From: JBDKJS01 sp039806065
GTDB taxonomy: Bacteria > Bacteroidota > Bacteroidia > AKYH767-A > 2013-40CM-41-45
DNA length: 15,745 bases
Reading direction: 5' to 3'
Assembly (NCBI GenBank): GCA_039806065.1
Contig: JBDKJS010000159.1
Location: 1 to 15,745, forward strand
A program made the translations under genes and the position numbers. Below the pieces are notes generated by a model. That model searched no databases. It was given only the letters and a program-made list of their open reading frames with translations, and was not told where the DNA came from. Positions 1-7,855 of the stretch are shown in pieces; the stretch's first letter is position 1; the number at the start of each line of letters is the position of its first letter.

Positions 1-1
1 C

Positions 2-316
2 GACTTTGATGGAAGTACCGAATTAACACACAGTGTTGCTGTGATCTTTAAAAACAGTTTAGTTAGCTTTAATATTTATCCTAATCCTGTAAATGATTTC
101 ATCGATATCTCTTTCAATCAACTACCAGAAACAGATTTACAAATTAAAATTTTAGATGACCGTGGCTCCGAAATTGTTAGAAAAAACTATTCTAAAGAAG
201 AGCTAACATCAACCGTTAGAATTAAAACACTCAGTTTTAGCAGTGGTATTTATACCCTAAAAATTAATGATCAAAGTGGTAAAATAAATGCTGTTAAAAA
301 ATTTGTTAAACAGTAA
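2..316 (+). CDS. C-terminal end of a T9SS type A sorting-domain protein (partial, 5' end outside window)
   Basis: The reading frame is open from the first bases of the window to the TAA at 314-316, so this is the last ~104 residues of a longer gene. The visible part holds a linker (DFDGSTELTHSVAV) and then a typical Por-secretion/T9SS type A C-terminal domain: the start motif IYPNPVNDFIDI, a central LQIKILDDRGSEI strand, then SSGIYTLKI and the terminal KKFVKQ. In Bacteroidota such domains send proteins across the outer membrane by the type IX system and are cleaved on export, often with attachment to the surface. The functional N-terminal part is not visible, so the protein's activity is unknown. 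The GTG at 41 is internal and not the real start. It converges with the FkbM-type gene with no intervening base. Confidence 0.85.
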   Translation, partial: DFDGSTELTHSVAVIFKNSLVSFNIYPNPVNDFIDISFNQLPETDLQIKILDDRGSEIVRKNYSKEELTSTVRIKTLSFSSGIYTLKINDQSGKINAVKKFVKQ

Positions 317-1045
317 TTATACTTTGGCTGCTACAAAATAATATTCTGCATTACTTTGAAATATTGAAATAAATTCATTCTCAGTTAACCGCTGCTTGTT
401 GCTAGTAAATGCGTGTAAAGTGAAAATTTGCAGCGAACATTTTATTACAATAAAATCATATATTTCTTTGGGAGTGGTTTCATAATATTCGCTAGCCCCC
501 AAACCGCATTCAAAAATAATTATCGGCTTACAACGCTTTATTAACTCTACTGCTCCTTTTAGAACGCCAAGCTCTGCTCCTTCAACATCAATTTTAATAA
601 GTTTAATCTGCTCTTTGGGATTGATGACTTGATCAAGTGTACTTAGTTTTACCGTTATTTCTTCTATGTCAGGTTCGGCAATGTTGTATTGCCGCTTTTT
701 TAATCCGCTATAGGCTGGCGCATTTTTCACAAAATTAAACGTGGTTTCTCCAGCATGTTCACTCAAAGCTACATTATAAATATTACACTTGGCACCATAC
801 TTGTCTTTTAAGTAATTGTAATAAAACGGTATTGGCTCAAATGCATAGTGTGCAGCTGCGGAGGATGCAAGCAGCAAATCCAGTATTTCGCCCTTATGAG
901 CACCTACATCCACACAAATATCGCCCTGCGATACTTCGCTGGCAATAATTTTTTTGGTTAACCTATCATATTTTAAATTTCGGGTTATGTCCAACCCTAA
1001 TTTAGTAAGTGTGTTTCTGATCAGTGTTTTAAATAGCTCCTTCAT
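317..1045 (-). CDS. FkbM family SAM-dependent methyltransferase
   Basis: A 242-residue protein with the FkbM methyltransferase layout. The SAM-binding glycine motif is DVGAHKGE (residues 46-53), followed by the acidic strand end FEP (69-71), the conserved NVALSEHAGE block (91-100), and IKIDVEGAELGVLKGA (150-165), the hallmark D-x-E-G-x-E segment of the family. IIIFECG (176-182) follows. Family members O-methylate sugars or small molecules, often in polysaccharide or lipopolysaccharide loci; the acceptor cannot be read from the sequence, and no glycosyltransferase lies in the window to point to a glycan. No signal peptide or membrane segment is evident, so it is probably cytoplasmic. The ATG start lies 41 bp from the divergent nadA start. 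Its TAA is immediately adjacent to the TAA of the convergent gene. Confidence 0.88.
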   Translation of the reverse strand: MKELFKTLIRNTLTKLGLDITRNLKYDRLTKKIIASEVSQGDICVDVGAHKGEILDLLLASSAAAHYAFEPIPFYYNYLKDKYGAKCNIYNVALSEHAGETTFNFVKNAPAYSGLKKRQYNIAEPDIEEITVKLSTLDQVINPKEQIKLIKIDVEGAELGVLKGAVELIKRCKPIIIFECGLGASEYYETTPKEIYDFIVIKCSLQIFTLHAFTSNKQRLTENEFISIFQSNAEYYFVAAKV

Positions 1046-1077
1046 AATTTGTGGTGCAAGTTACAAACCTTTTCTGC

Positions 1078-1085
1078 TATCTTTG
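1078..1085 (+). promoter_or_regulatory. -7 promoter element (TATCTTTG) of nadA
   Basis: TATCTTTG is an exact match to the Bacteroidota -7 consensus TAnnTTTG. The nearest upstream TTTG (1048-1051) is 26 nt away, longer than the usual -33/-7 spacing, so the -33 element is not convincing. The element ends 1 nt before the first nadA ATG and 4 nt before the second, so the transcript probably starts at or next to the start codon. Confidence 0.55.
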
Positions 1086-1086
1086 T

Positions 1087-2085
1087 ATGATGCTGCCAAG
1101 TATTGATAACGCACTTGATAATGGTTTCTTTTTTGAACCAATAGACCCTTCATTGGATCTATTCTATGAAATTAACAAATTTAAAAAAGAAAAAAATGCA
1201 ATTATTCTTGCTCATTATTATCAAGATAGCGATATACAAGATGTTGCTGACTACATAGGCGATAGCCTTGGATTGGCACAAATGGCTGAAAAAACATCGG
1301 CCGATATCATTGTTTTTGCTGGAGTGCACTTCATGGCCGAAACTGCAAAAATCCTCAATCCACATAAGAAGGTATTGTTGCCTGATCTAAATGCAGGCTG
1401 TTCTCTGGCTGACTCCTGCCCGCCTAATTCTTTTAAAGCATTTAAAGAAAAGCACCCTAACCACATTGTCATCAGTTATATAAATTGCACAGCCGATATA
1501 AAGGCGCTGAGTGACATTATTTGCACAAGCTCAAATGCTGTTGCCATAGTTGATTCACTGCCTTTGGATACAAAAATAATATTTGCGCCAGATAAAAATT
1601 TGGGTGCTTGGATAATGAAAAAGACCGGGCGAGACATGGTGTTATGGGATGGGGCCTGTATGGTTCATGAAATATTTTCTCAAAAGAAAATAGCCATCTT
1701 AAAGGCCAATCATCCTGAAGCGAAAGTAATTGCACATCCTGAATGTGAAGAACCCGTTTTACAGCTTGCCGATTTTATAGGCTCCACAACAGCAATGCTA
1801 AACTATACAATAAAAGACAATGGCCAAAGTTATATTGTAGTAACTGAAACTGGCATCTTACACCAAATGGCAAAGGCCTCTCCTGGCAAAACTTTTATCC
1901 CAGGCCCCCCTAACAACCATTGTGCTTGTAATGACTGCCCTCATATGAAATTGAATACACTTGAAAAATTATACCTCGCCATCAAGAGGGAGTCGCCAGA
2001 AATAATCATGAATGAAGATCTGAGGATAAAAGCATATGCACCCATTAAAAGAATGCTTGAAATTAGTAAAGCAGCAGGCCTATGA
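1087..2085 (+). CDS. nadA: Quinolinate synthase NadA
   Basis: A [4Fe-4S] enzyme that condenses iminoaspartate with dihydroxyacetone phosphate to quinolinate, the aspartate-route precursor of NAD. From the ATG at 1087 it is 332 residues. Seen: AHYYQ (residues 42-46), the substrate-site motif; cluster cysteines C105 (AGCSLAD), C191 (WDGACMVHE) and C284 (CPHMKLNTL); and AHPEC (216-220). The last region carries extra cysteines, C279-x-C281-x2-C284, reminiscent of the CxxCxxC of the E. coli enzyme. The frame extends upstream to a GTG at 1051, but the added 12 residues do not resemble NadA and would lie upstream of the predicted transcript start. ATG 1087 or the adjacent ATG 1090 is therefore preferred; promoter spacing favours 1090. 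nadB and nadC are not in the window. The 3' end overlaps the next gene by 4 bp (ATGA). Confidence 0.96.
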   Translation: MMLPSIDNALDNGFFFEPIDPSLDLFYEINKFKKEKNAIILAHYYQDSDIQDVADYIGDSLGLAQMAEKTSADIIVFAGVHFMAETAKILNPHKKVLLPDLNAGCSLADSCPPNSFKAFKEKHPNHIVISYINCTADIKALSDIICTSSNAVAIVDSLPLDTKIIFAPDKNLGAWIMKKTGRDMVLWDGACMVHEIFSQKKIAILKANHPEAKVIAHPECEEPVLQLADFIGSTTAMLNYTIKDNGQSYIVVTETGILHQMAKASPGKTFIPGPPNNHCACNDCPHMKLNTLEKLYLAIKRESPEIIMNEDLRIKAYAPIKRMLEISKAAGL

Positions 2086-3599
2086 TCAACCATTTTTTCT
2101 CTTTATTATTTATGCTTACAGTCTTATGCGGACAATTGTTAAACGCACAAGACACCAGTGGTGTTTTTAAAAAATATTTTTATCCTTCAGGAGTTATTTC
2201 TAGCGAAGGCTTTCTTGAAAACAACAAACCAAACGGCTATTGGAAAAGTTATTATGAAAACGGAAAATTAAAATCTGAAGGGAATCGGATTAATTTTAAA
2301 TTAGATAGTACTTGGACATTTTATGATGAAACCGGAACAGTTACGGCAGTTTATAATTACAAAGAGGGGTTAAAAAATGGTATTCAAAAAACATTTCACC
2401 CTAACGGAAGAATAAAATTCCTATTTACTGATAGTGCAGGTGTAAAAACTGGTTTGGCCTCCTCTTATAATGAAAGCGGTAACCTAGTTAAACAAGAAAA
2501 ATATAACAATGGAGTATTAAGCGGAATGTCTAGAGAGTTTGATGATAATGGCAAACTAATAACTGTTGAAGTTTATAGAAATGGCTTTTTACAAAAACAA
2601 GAAAGAATTAATCGAATAGATAAAAATAACCTACGACAAGGGGTATATAAATCTTTTTTTGAGTCAGATGCTATTGCAACTGAAGGCTATTATAAAGACG
2701 ATAAAAAAGATGGCCTTTTCAAAGAATATTCATTTGATGGAAGAGTAATTAAAAAAGAGGAATGGCGCAATGGAGAATTAATTCCAGAAACTATTTCAGA
2801 CAAAGAAAAATTTGAAATCAAGCGTGAATACTATGATAGTGGTCTTCCTAAGGTAGTGGGCACCTATAAACGAGGCCAACCTGAGGGCATGTTTAGAGAT
2901 TATGATGAAGCTGGCAATATAGCATGGGCCAAAGAATTCAAATCTGGAAAAAAATTACGAGAAGGACTACTTGATGGGCAAAATAGGGAACAAGGCCTGT
3001 GGAAAGAATATTTTGATAACGGAACATTGAGCGGCATTGGCAATTATACAGATGGAAAAAAATCGGCTGATTGGAAATATTATCATGAAAATGAAACTAT
3101 AGAACAAGAGGGGGCCTATGAAAACGGTAAGCCAAGCGGAATTTGGAAACTATATTGGCCCAATGGAACACTACGAAGGGAAGAAAATTATACCAAGGGT
3201 AAACTAAACGGTGTAATGAAAGAATTTGACGAACTTGGAATAGAAGTGGCCAGCGGAAACTGGACCAATGGATTGCAAGATGGAGAGTGGGCTTATAACT
3301 TAAACCAATATCGTATCACAGGACGCTATGTGGAAGGCCGAGAAGATGGAATATGGAAAATTTACTTTGACAATGGGGCACTTGCTTTTGAAGGAGATTT
3401 TCTGGATGGTCAAGAGTCTGGTGAACAAAAATTTTATTATGAAAATGGCAAGCCTCGCGAATTTAGAAATTATAGACTGGGTATCGCTGATGGTAATTGG
3501 AAATATTACGACACTGCCGGGAATGCTATTGTGGTGGTTACATATAAAAACGGAAAAGAAATAAAAGTAGACAACGTGGCGCTACCTGATGAAGACTAA
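2082..3599 (+). CDS. Secreted MORN-repeat protein, YwqK-antitoxin-like family
   Basis: A 505-residue protein with an N-terminal signal peptide (hydrophobic LLFMLTVLCGQLL, likely cleavage near NAQ, residues 21-23). The rest is about 18 tandem MORN_2-type repeats of roughly 22-25 residues with the pattern G-x-W-K-x-Y-x-x-N-G-x-L-x-x-E-G-x-Y. Well-conserved copies are GYWKSYYENGKLKSEG, GIWKLYWPNGTLRREENY and GIWKIYFDNGALAFEGDF; a degenerate stretch lies near residues 175-195. Databases often name such proteins 'toxin-antitoxin system YwqK family antitoxin', but nothing here supports a toxin-antitoxin role: there is no partner toxin, and the signal peptide points to an envelope or exported protein. 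There is no T9SS tail. Its start codon overlaps the nadA stop (ATGA), so translation is probably coupled, although no functional link to NAD synthesis is known. The biological role is unknown. Confidence 0.82.
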   Translation: MINHFFSLLFMLTVLCGQLLNAQDTSGVFKKYFYPSGVISSEGFLENNKPNGYWKSYYENGKLKSEGNRINFKLDSTWTFYDETGTVTAVYNYKEGLKNGIQKTFHPNGRIKFLFTDSAGVKTGLASSYNESGNLVKQEKYNNGVLSGMSREFDDNGKLITVEVYRNGFLQKQERINRIDKNNLRQGVYKSFFESDAIATEGYYKDDKKDGLFKEYSFDGRVIKKEEWRNGELIPETISDKEKFEIKREYYDSGLPKVVGTYKRGQPEGMFRDYDEAGNIAWAKEFKSGKKLREGLLDGQNREQGLWKEYFDNGTLSGIGNYTDGKKSADWKYYHENETIEQEGAYENGKPSGIWKLYWPNGTLRREENYTKGKLNGVMKEFDELGIEVASGNWTNGLQDGEWAYNLNQYRITGRYVEGREDGIWKIYFDNGALAFEGDFLDGQESGEQKFYYENGKPREFRNYRLGIADGNWKYYDTAGNAIVVVTYKNGKEIKVDNVALPDED

Positions 3600-3679
3600 C
3601 CTGAATAAGCGTATCAGAAAATGCCCTTTAATACCTAGGATACTAAATAAATCCACTTTAACCTAATGGTGTCTTTTAA

Positions 3680-4564
3680 ATGAATCGCTCCAACTTTTTA
3701 CAATTACTATCAATGGCAGCTTTGTTAAAACCCTTTTCTTCGTTGGCCATGCTTAACGAGATGAACAATCATTTAAAATCATCTTCGAAAATGCCGGTGC
3801 TTTTTTTAGGCCACGGTAGCCCAATGAATGCAATAGAAGAAAATGAGTTTGTACAAGGATTTAAATTGATGGCGGCATCTATTCCCCGGCCCCAAGCCAT
3901 ATTGTGCGTTTCGGCCCACTGGGAAACAAAGGGAACATTTGTAACCGCAATGGAGCGGCCTGCCACCATCCATGATTTTGGTGGCTTTCCTGATGAGTTG
4001 TATCGTGTGCAATATCCTGCACCCGGATCAACAGCTTTGGTTCAAGAAATTACAGAACAACTTCTTGCCAAAACGGCTCATCAAAGTTTTGACTGGGGAT
4101 TAGATCACGGTGCGTGGAGTGTTCTAAGACATTTCTTCCCAATGGCCGATGTGCCTGTTGTTCAATTAAGTTTAGACTATAACCAGCCAGCCCCTTATCA
4201 CTATGCACTTGCTAAGCGCCTTTCGGCACTCAGGCACAAAGGAGTTCTTATTGTAGGAAGTGGTAACATGGTACACAACCTTGGAAAAGTTTCATGGCAG
4301 CACATTAATACACCTAATTATGCTTTTGATTGGACAAAAATTGCTCAAAGTAAAATGCTTGGCTTTATTCAAGATACGAACCACGCTGCCTTAATCAACT
4401 ATCAAAAACAAGGTGCCGAATTTAACCTTGCCATTCCAAGCCCAGAGCACTACTTGCCTTTATTATACGTATTGGCACAACAACAAAAAAATGAAATCCC
4501 AACCTTTTTTAATGATAAGGCCGTGGGGGGCTCACTTACCATGACCTCCGTTTTAATAAATTAA
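3680..4564 (+). CDS. ygiD: Extradiol ring-cleavage dioxygenase, YgiD/4,5-DOPA dioxygenase-like (LigB superfamily)
   Basis: A 294-residue class III extradiol dioxygenase-like protein. Conserved metal-site and catalytic histidines are visible in their family contexts: H45 (LFLGHGSPMNA), H80 (SAHWET), H143 (LDHGAWSVLRHFFP), H199 (GSGNMVHNL) and H257 (PSPEHYLPLLY). Family members are zinc or iron enzymes acting on catechols such as DOPA; the physiological substrate in bacteria is generally unknown. Compared with E. coli YgiD, this protein has about 37 extra N-terminal residues beginning MNRSNFLQLLSMAALL, which resembles a signal or degenerate Tat-type leader (one Arg rather than two). It may therefore be exported or membrane-associated; the alternative is an internal start at M38 (ATG 3791), just before PVLFLGHGSP. 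It follows the MORN gene after 80 bp and converges on the YCF48 gene with no spacer. Confidence 0.88.
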   Translation: MNRSNFLQLLSMAALLKPFSSLAMLNEMNNHLKSSSKMPVLFLGHGSPMNAIEENEFVQGFKLMAASIPRPQAILCVSAHWETKGTFVTAMERPATIHDFGGFPDELYRVQYPAPGSTALVQEITEQLLAKTAHQSFDWGLDHGAWSVLRHFFPMADVPVVQLSLDYNQPAPYHYALAKRLSALRHKGVLIVGSGNMVHNLGKVSWQHINTPNYAFDWTKIAQSKMLGFIQDTNHAALINYQKQGAEFNLAIPSPEHYLPLLYVLAQQQKNEIPTFFNDKAVGGSLTMTSVLIN

Positions 4565-7500
4565 TTATCGAATTATCGAAATAGGAACAACACCATTATT
4601 TATTCTAGTGCTTATATAATATGTGCCTGCAGCAAAATGACCTACGGGAATGGTACCTACCATGCCGCCCGATAAAACTTGGTACTTAGAAACAACCCTA
4701 CCAGTGTGATCATGAATATAGATTGTATTGCCAGTGGACTGGCCGTCTGTTCTTATATGAATCTCTGTAACTGCAGGATTAGGATACACTGTTAAACTTG
4801 CTGATATTCCATTGCTCAGTCCATTTAGAATGTTTACACTTACATGCAGCCGTATGGTATCAGTGCTACATCCATTAGCATTGGTAGCCACCAAGGTTAC
4901 TTCACCTTGTGCATTTTGTGGCCAATAAACACCCAGACTATCACCCATATAAGTTATTATTCCACCTGATACCGTCCAATTTAAATTTTCCCCTGCTATG
5001 ATGGGGTAAGCGTAATACACTGTATCTCCTGGAATAACCACTGTATCTCCCATAATCGTATTCAATGTTGGACTTTCGAGCACTGTAAGCACAACTGGTG
5101 TTCTGTCGTTAACACATTGGTCATAGTAGTTGGCGGTATAAAATGTGTCAGAAGTGGTAGCTGAAGGAATATAGAAAAAATTGGATTCACTTAACGCTAA
5201 ACTATCAAAGGCCGTGCTATACCACTTTACCTTAATGCCATTGTTAGAAAATAAGAAAGCGGGTTGACCGCTGCACACGGTATCGCCAATCATACCAGGA
5301 TTGGCAGATGGAGTAGCAACATAAGCAGTTAGCCTAATTCGTGGGCTTTCACATACACCCAATTGTGATGCTACATAAAAATACTGCTGCATAGTTATTG
5401 GTGGAGTTTGAAATGAATGGCCCGTGGCGATGGGCGCCATAGCGGTGTCACTATCATACCAAACAATGGTTCCTGATCCGGTTACACTAAATGTTGCGAT
5501 GCTGCTATCGCAAACACCTACTATATTTTGATCTATGGTAGGTGCTACTATAAACTCATTGTTACAATTACCTAGCGTGATGCTAAGTATTAAATCATTA
5601 CAACACCCATATTTTATTGTTACGGTATATGTTCCACTACTATCGGGGACTAAATAATTAGCCTTTGATGGATAGGTTACAAAGTTTCTTCTCCAAGTAT
5701 AATTATAGGCTTCATTGTAGGTGGCAAAAATTGTATCGTTGCTATACCAAATGGTTCCACGGGGAATTTCATATAACACAGATTGTGTTTTCATAGATGT
5801 ATTAACCGGATGCGTGGAGGTGGTTCTAACCCTGCTACTGTAATTACCAGCAGGAAAATCATCTGCAATTGAAAAATAAAGATAGGGCCTACTGGTGTCT
5901 GATGGCACAGCACCTAATATAACAGGATCATTAAAATCATTTCCAGTTGTGTCTAACTCAAAAATGAAAATATTGCCTTGGCCTATGCTCACATTCGGTG
6001 CCAACACCGGACGACAGAAGCTACTGCTAACACGACAAAGTGGCTGGTAGCTATTAAAGTTTCTTATTGGATCATAGTTTAATCTCGCATCGCCATAGCC
6101 AACAGCAAATCCTTTGTAGGGGTTGTACAAAGCTATATCAGTAATATTAAAATCTACAAATGAAAAAGTCCATGTGTTGCCTCCATTGATAGTTGTAAGT
6201 AAGCCACCATTACCAGTGGTAACATAGCCCAATAGTGAGTCTACAAATGCTATACAATAATAATCGGAAGAGGTGGGTGTGCTAATATTAGTCCAAGTGT
6301 TGCCACCATCGAGTGTTCGGATCAATGTTCCACTACCACCACATGCAAACCCTTTTAAACTATCAAGAAAATAAATAGCGTTGAGATAATTGGTAGTGCC
6401 AGTAGATTGTGGAAAAAATGATTGCCCTCCATTTACACTTTTCCTTACTGCTCCCTGTGATCCACAAATCCATCCTACTTGTCGATTAATAAAGAAAATA
6501 TCATAATATCCATAAATGTTGGGATTGGGACTAGAGGTGGTGTTCCACGTAGCGCCACCGTTAGTAGTGGTAGAAAATAAATAAGGAGCCCCCACAGCAA
6601 TTCCTGTGTCTTTATTAAAAAAATGGATGTTAAAATAATAGTGTGTATTGACTGGGTTCGATATTTGAGAAACATAGTTAGCACCACCATCAACTGTTTT
6701 CATAATTTGACCTGAGTAGCCGCATATAAAACCTGTGTCAGAATTTATAAAGTCCAAGTCATACCACCTTACTCCGTTAATCGGTTGGGTAACATTCCAA
6801 GTATAACCATTGTCTACCGACTTTCTAACTATTCCTTCGCCCACGGCAACAAGTATTGAGTCATTTAAATATTGGACTGCTTGCAGATCGGCCGCCATGT
6901 TGCGCCATGTTAATCCTCCATCGCTGGTTCGATAGGTTTCTTGTGTAGTTATAAAATATCCGTTCTGTTGATCCTTGAATTGAATGTCTATTAAATCATA
7001 AAAAGAAGAAAAGGGAATTGTGTTCCACGTGATGCCCGCATCTATAGTTCGTTTTAGCAAACCATCATCACCCACTATCATCCCCACATCTTTATTAATA
7101 AAATCAACTGCGCTAATTTTGGTCAACACTCCACTGTTGAGTGGTTGCCATGAAATGCCGCCATCAATAGTGCGTAGCAAAACTCCTGCCGCCCCAACAG
7201 CATATCCAGTATCAGGGCAAGGAAAATTGATATCATAAAGTGATGTAAATATACCTGTGTTTAGGGGCTGCCATGTCTGGCCGCTATCAACAGATGCTAT
7301 AACGGCTCCACTGGCACCGCATGCTACCATACTGGCATTGGGCTTTACGGTTAAATTATATAGCGAATTACTTATAGGTGATGCAATGGCTTGCCAATTA
7401 CTGCCATTGTTGGTGGTTCGCAATATGGTTCCTCCTTCGCCCACAACAACTCCTAGATTGTTGTTTAAAAATTTTACGCTGAACAGCGAATCGGTGGTGT

Positions 7501-7831
7501 TGCTAACTTGATCAATCCATGACCCGAAAATTTCACATGCTTCATTTTTTCTAATCAGGCCCTCTTCTCCCACTACAAAAGTGTTGGCTAACGAAGGGCT
7601 ACAACCTCCAAAAATATTCAGTATGGTGTAGCAATAGCCATTCCAAGAAATTTCGTTATTAATCGTTCCCCTAATATTGCATTGGCCTGTGATGTATATT
7701 TGACCAGTATCGCCAAAAAAAATCTCCCGAGGGAAGAGTGATGCCGTGCCATATGTCATGAAGGGAAAGTTAGACTGTGCCTTACCTATAACTGCCAATA
7801 GCAGACAAACAAAAAACAATTTGTGTTTCAT
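4565..7831 (-). CDS. Secreted YCF48/BNR beta-propeller protein with Ig-like domains and T9SS type A tail
   Basis: A 1088-residue cell-surface or secreted protein. Layout: signal peptide (residues 1-19, MKHKLFFVCLLLAVIGKAQ); about eleven YCF48/BNR-like blades between ~105 and ~580, each with a G-x-x-G-x-x-x-R-T-x-x-G-G-x-T-W signature. The W or aromatic end-points fall near 146, 187, 228, 269, 309, 345, 386, 429, 472, 513 and 554, a period of about 41 residues. An Ig-like domain with 'CHU_C-associated' character follows (~763-837, with VWYDSD and YYVAS-like segments), then a second Ig-like unit (~845-917), a PKD/Ig-like segment (~920-1000), and a T9SS sorting domain (~1013-1088, starting LTVYPNPAVTEIHI). 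Despite the family name (photosystem II assembly factor Ycf48), in heterotrophic Bacteroidota such propellers are generic secreted binding scaffolds. The ligand is unknown. It starts 24 bp after the upstream membrane-protein gene and may be co-transcribed with it. Confidence 0.88.
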   Translation of the reverse strand: MKHKLFFVCLLLAVIGKAQSNFPFMTYGTASLFPREIFFGDTGQIYITGQCNIRGTINNEISWNGYCYTILNIFGGCSPSLANTFVVGEEGLIRKNEACEIFGSWIDQVSNTTDSLFSVKFLNNNLGVVVGEGGTILRTTNNGSNWQAIASPISNSLYNLTVKPNASMVACGASGAVIASVDSGQTWQPLNTGIFTSLYDINFPCPDTGYAVGAAGVLLRTIDGGISWQPLNSGVLTKISAVDFINKDVGMIVGDDGLLKRTIDAGITWNTIPFSSFYDLIDIQFKDQQNGYFITTQETYRTSDGGLTWRNMAADLQAVQYLNDSILVAVGEGIVRKSVDNGYTWNVTQPINGVRWYDLDFINSDTGFICGYSGQIMKTVDGGANYVSQISNPVNTHYYFNIHFFNKDTGIAVGAPYLFSTTTNGGATWNTTSSPNPNIYGYYDIFFINRQVGWICGSQGAVRKSVNGGQSFFPQSTGTTNYLNAIYFLDSLKGFACGGSGTLIRTLDGGNTWTNISTPTSSDYYCIAFVDSLLGYVTTGNGGLLTTINGGNTWTFSFVDFNITDIALYNPYKGFAVGYGDARLNYDPIRNFNSYQPLCRVSSSFCRPVLAPNVSIGQGNIFIFELDTTGNDFNDPVILGAVPSDTSRPYLYFSIADDFPAGNYSSRVRTTSTHPVNTSMKTQSVLYEIPRGTIWYSNDTIFATYNEAYNYTWRRNFVTYPSKANYLVPDSSGTYTVTIKYGCCNDLILSITLGNCNNEFIVAPTIDQNIVGVCDSSIATFSVTGSGTIVWYDSDTAMAPIATGHSFQTPPITMQQYFYVASQLGVCESPRIRLTAYVATPSANPGMIGDTVCSGQPAFLFSNNGIKVKWYSTAFDSLALSESNFFYIPSATTSDTFYTANYYDQCVNDRTPVVLTVLESPTLNTIMGDTVVIPGDTVYYAYPIIAGENLNWTVSGGIITYMGDSLGVYWPQNAQGEVTLVATNANGCSTDTIRLHVSVNILNGLSNGISASLTVYPNPAVTEIHIRTDGQSTGNTIYIHDHTGRVVSKYQVLSGGMVGTIPVGHFAAGTYYISTRINNGVVPISIIR

Positions 7832-7855
7832 GTGAAAAAATAAATTAGTGATTTT

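Noticed and set aside
291..313. Imperfect inverted repeat (CTGTTAA with TTAAACAG) at the end of the partial T9SS gene
   Set aside because: Weak, AT-rich and inside coding sequence; not enough to call a terminator.
1051..1086. GTG-initiated 12-residue extension of NadA
   Set aside because: It overlaps the divergent promoter region and an exact TAnnTTTG element, and does not resemble NadA N-termini.
3328..3564. Open frame of 78 codons inside the MORN-repeat gene
   Set aside because: It is a shifted reading of repetitive, Lys/Gly/Asn-rich repeat codons, with no independent start context; the main frame carries clear MORN repeats.
2082..3599. Toxin-antitoxin locus suggested by the YwqK family name
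   Set aside because: The protein has a signal peptide and MORN repeats and there is no candidate toxin beside it.
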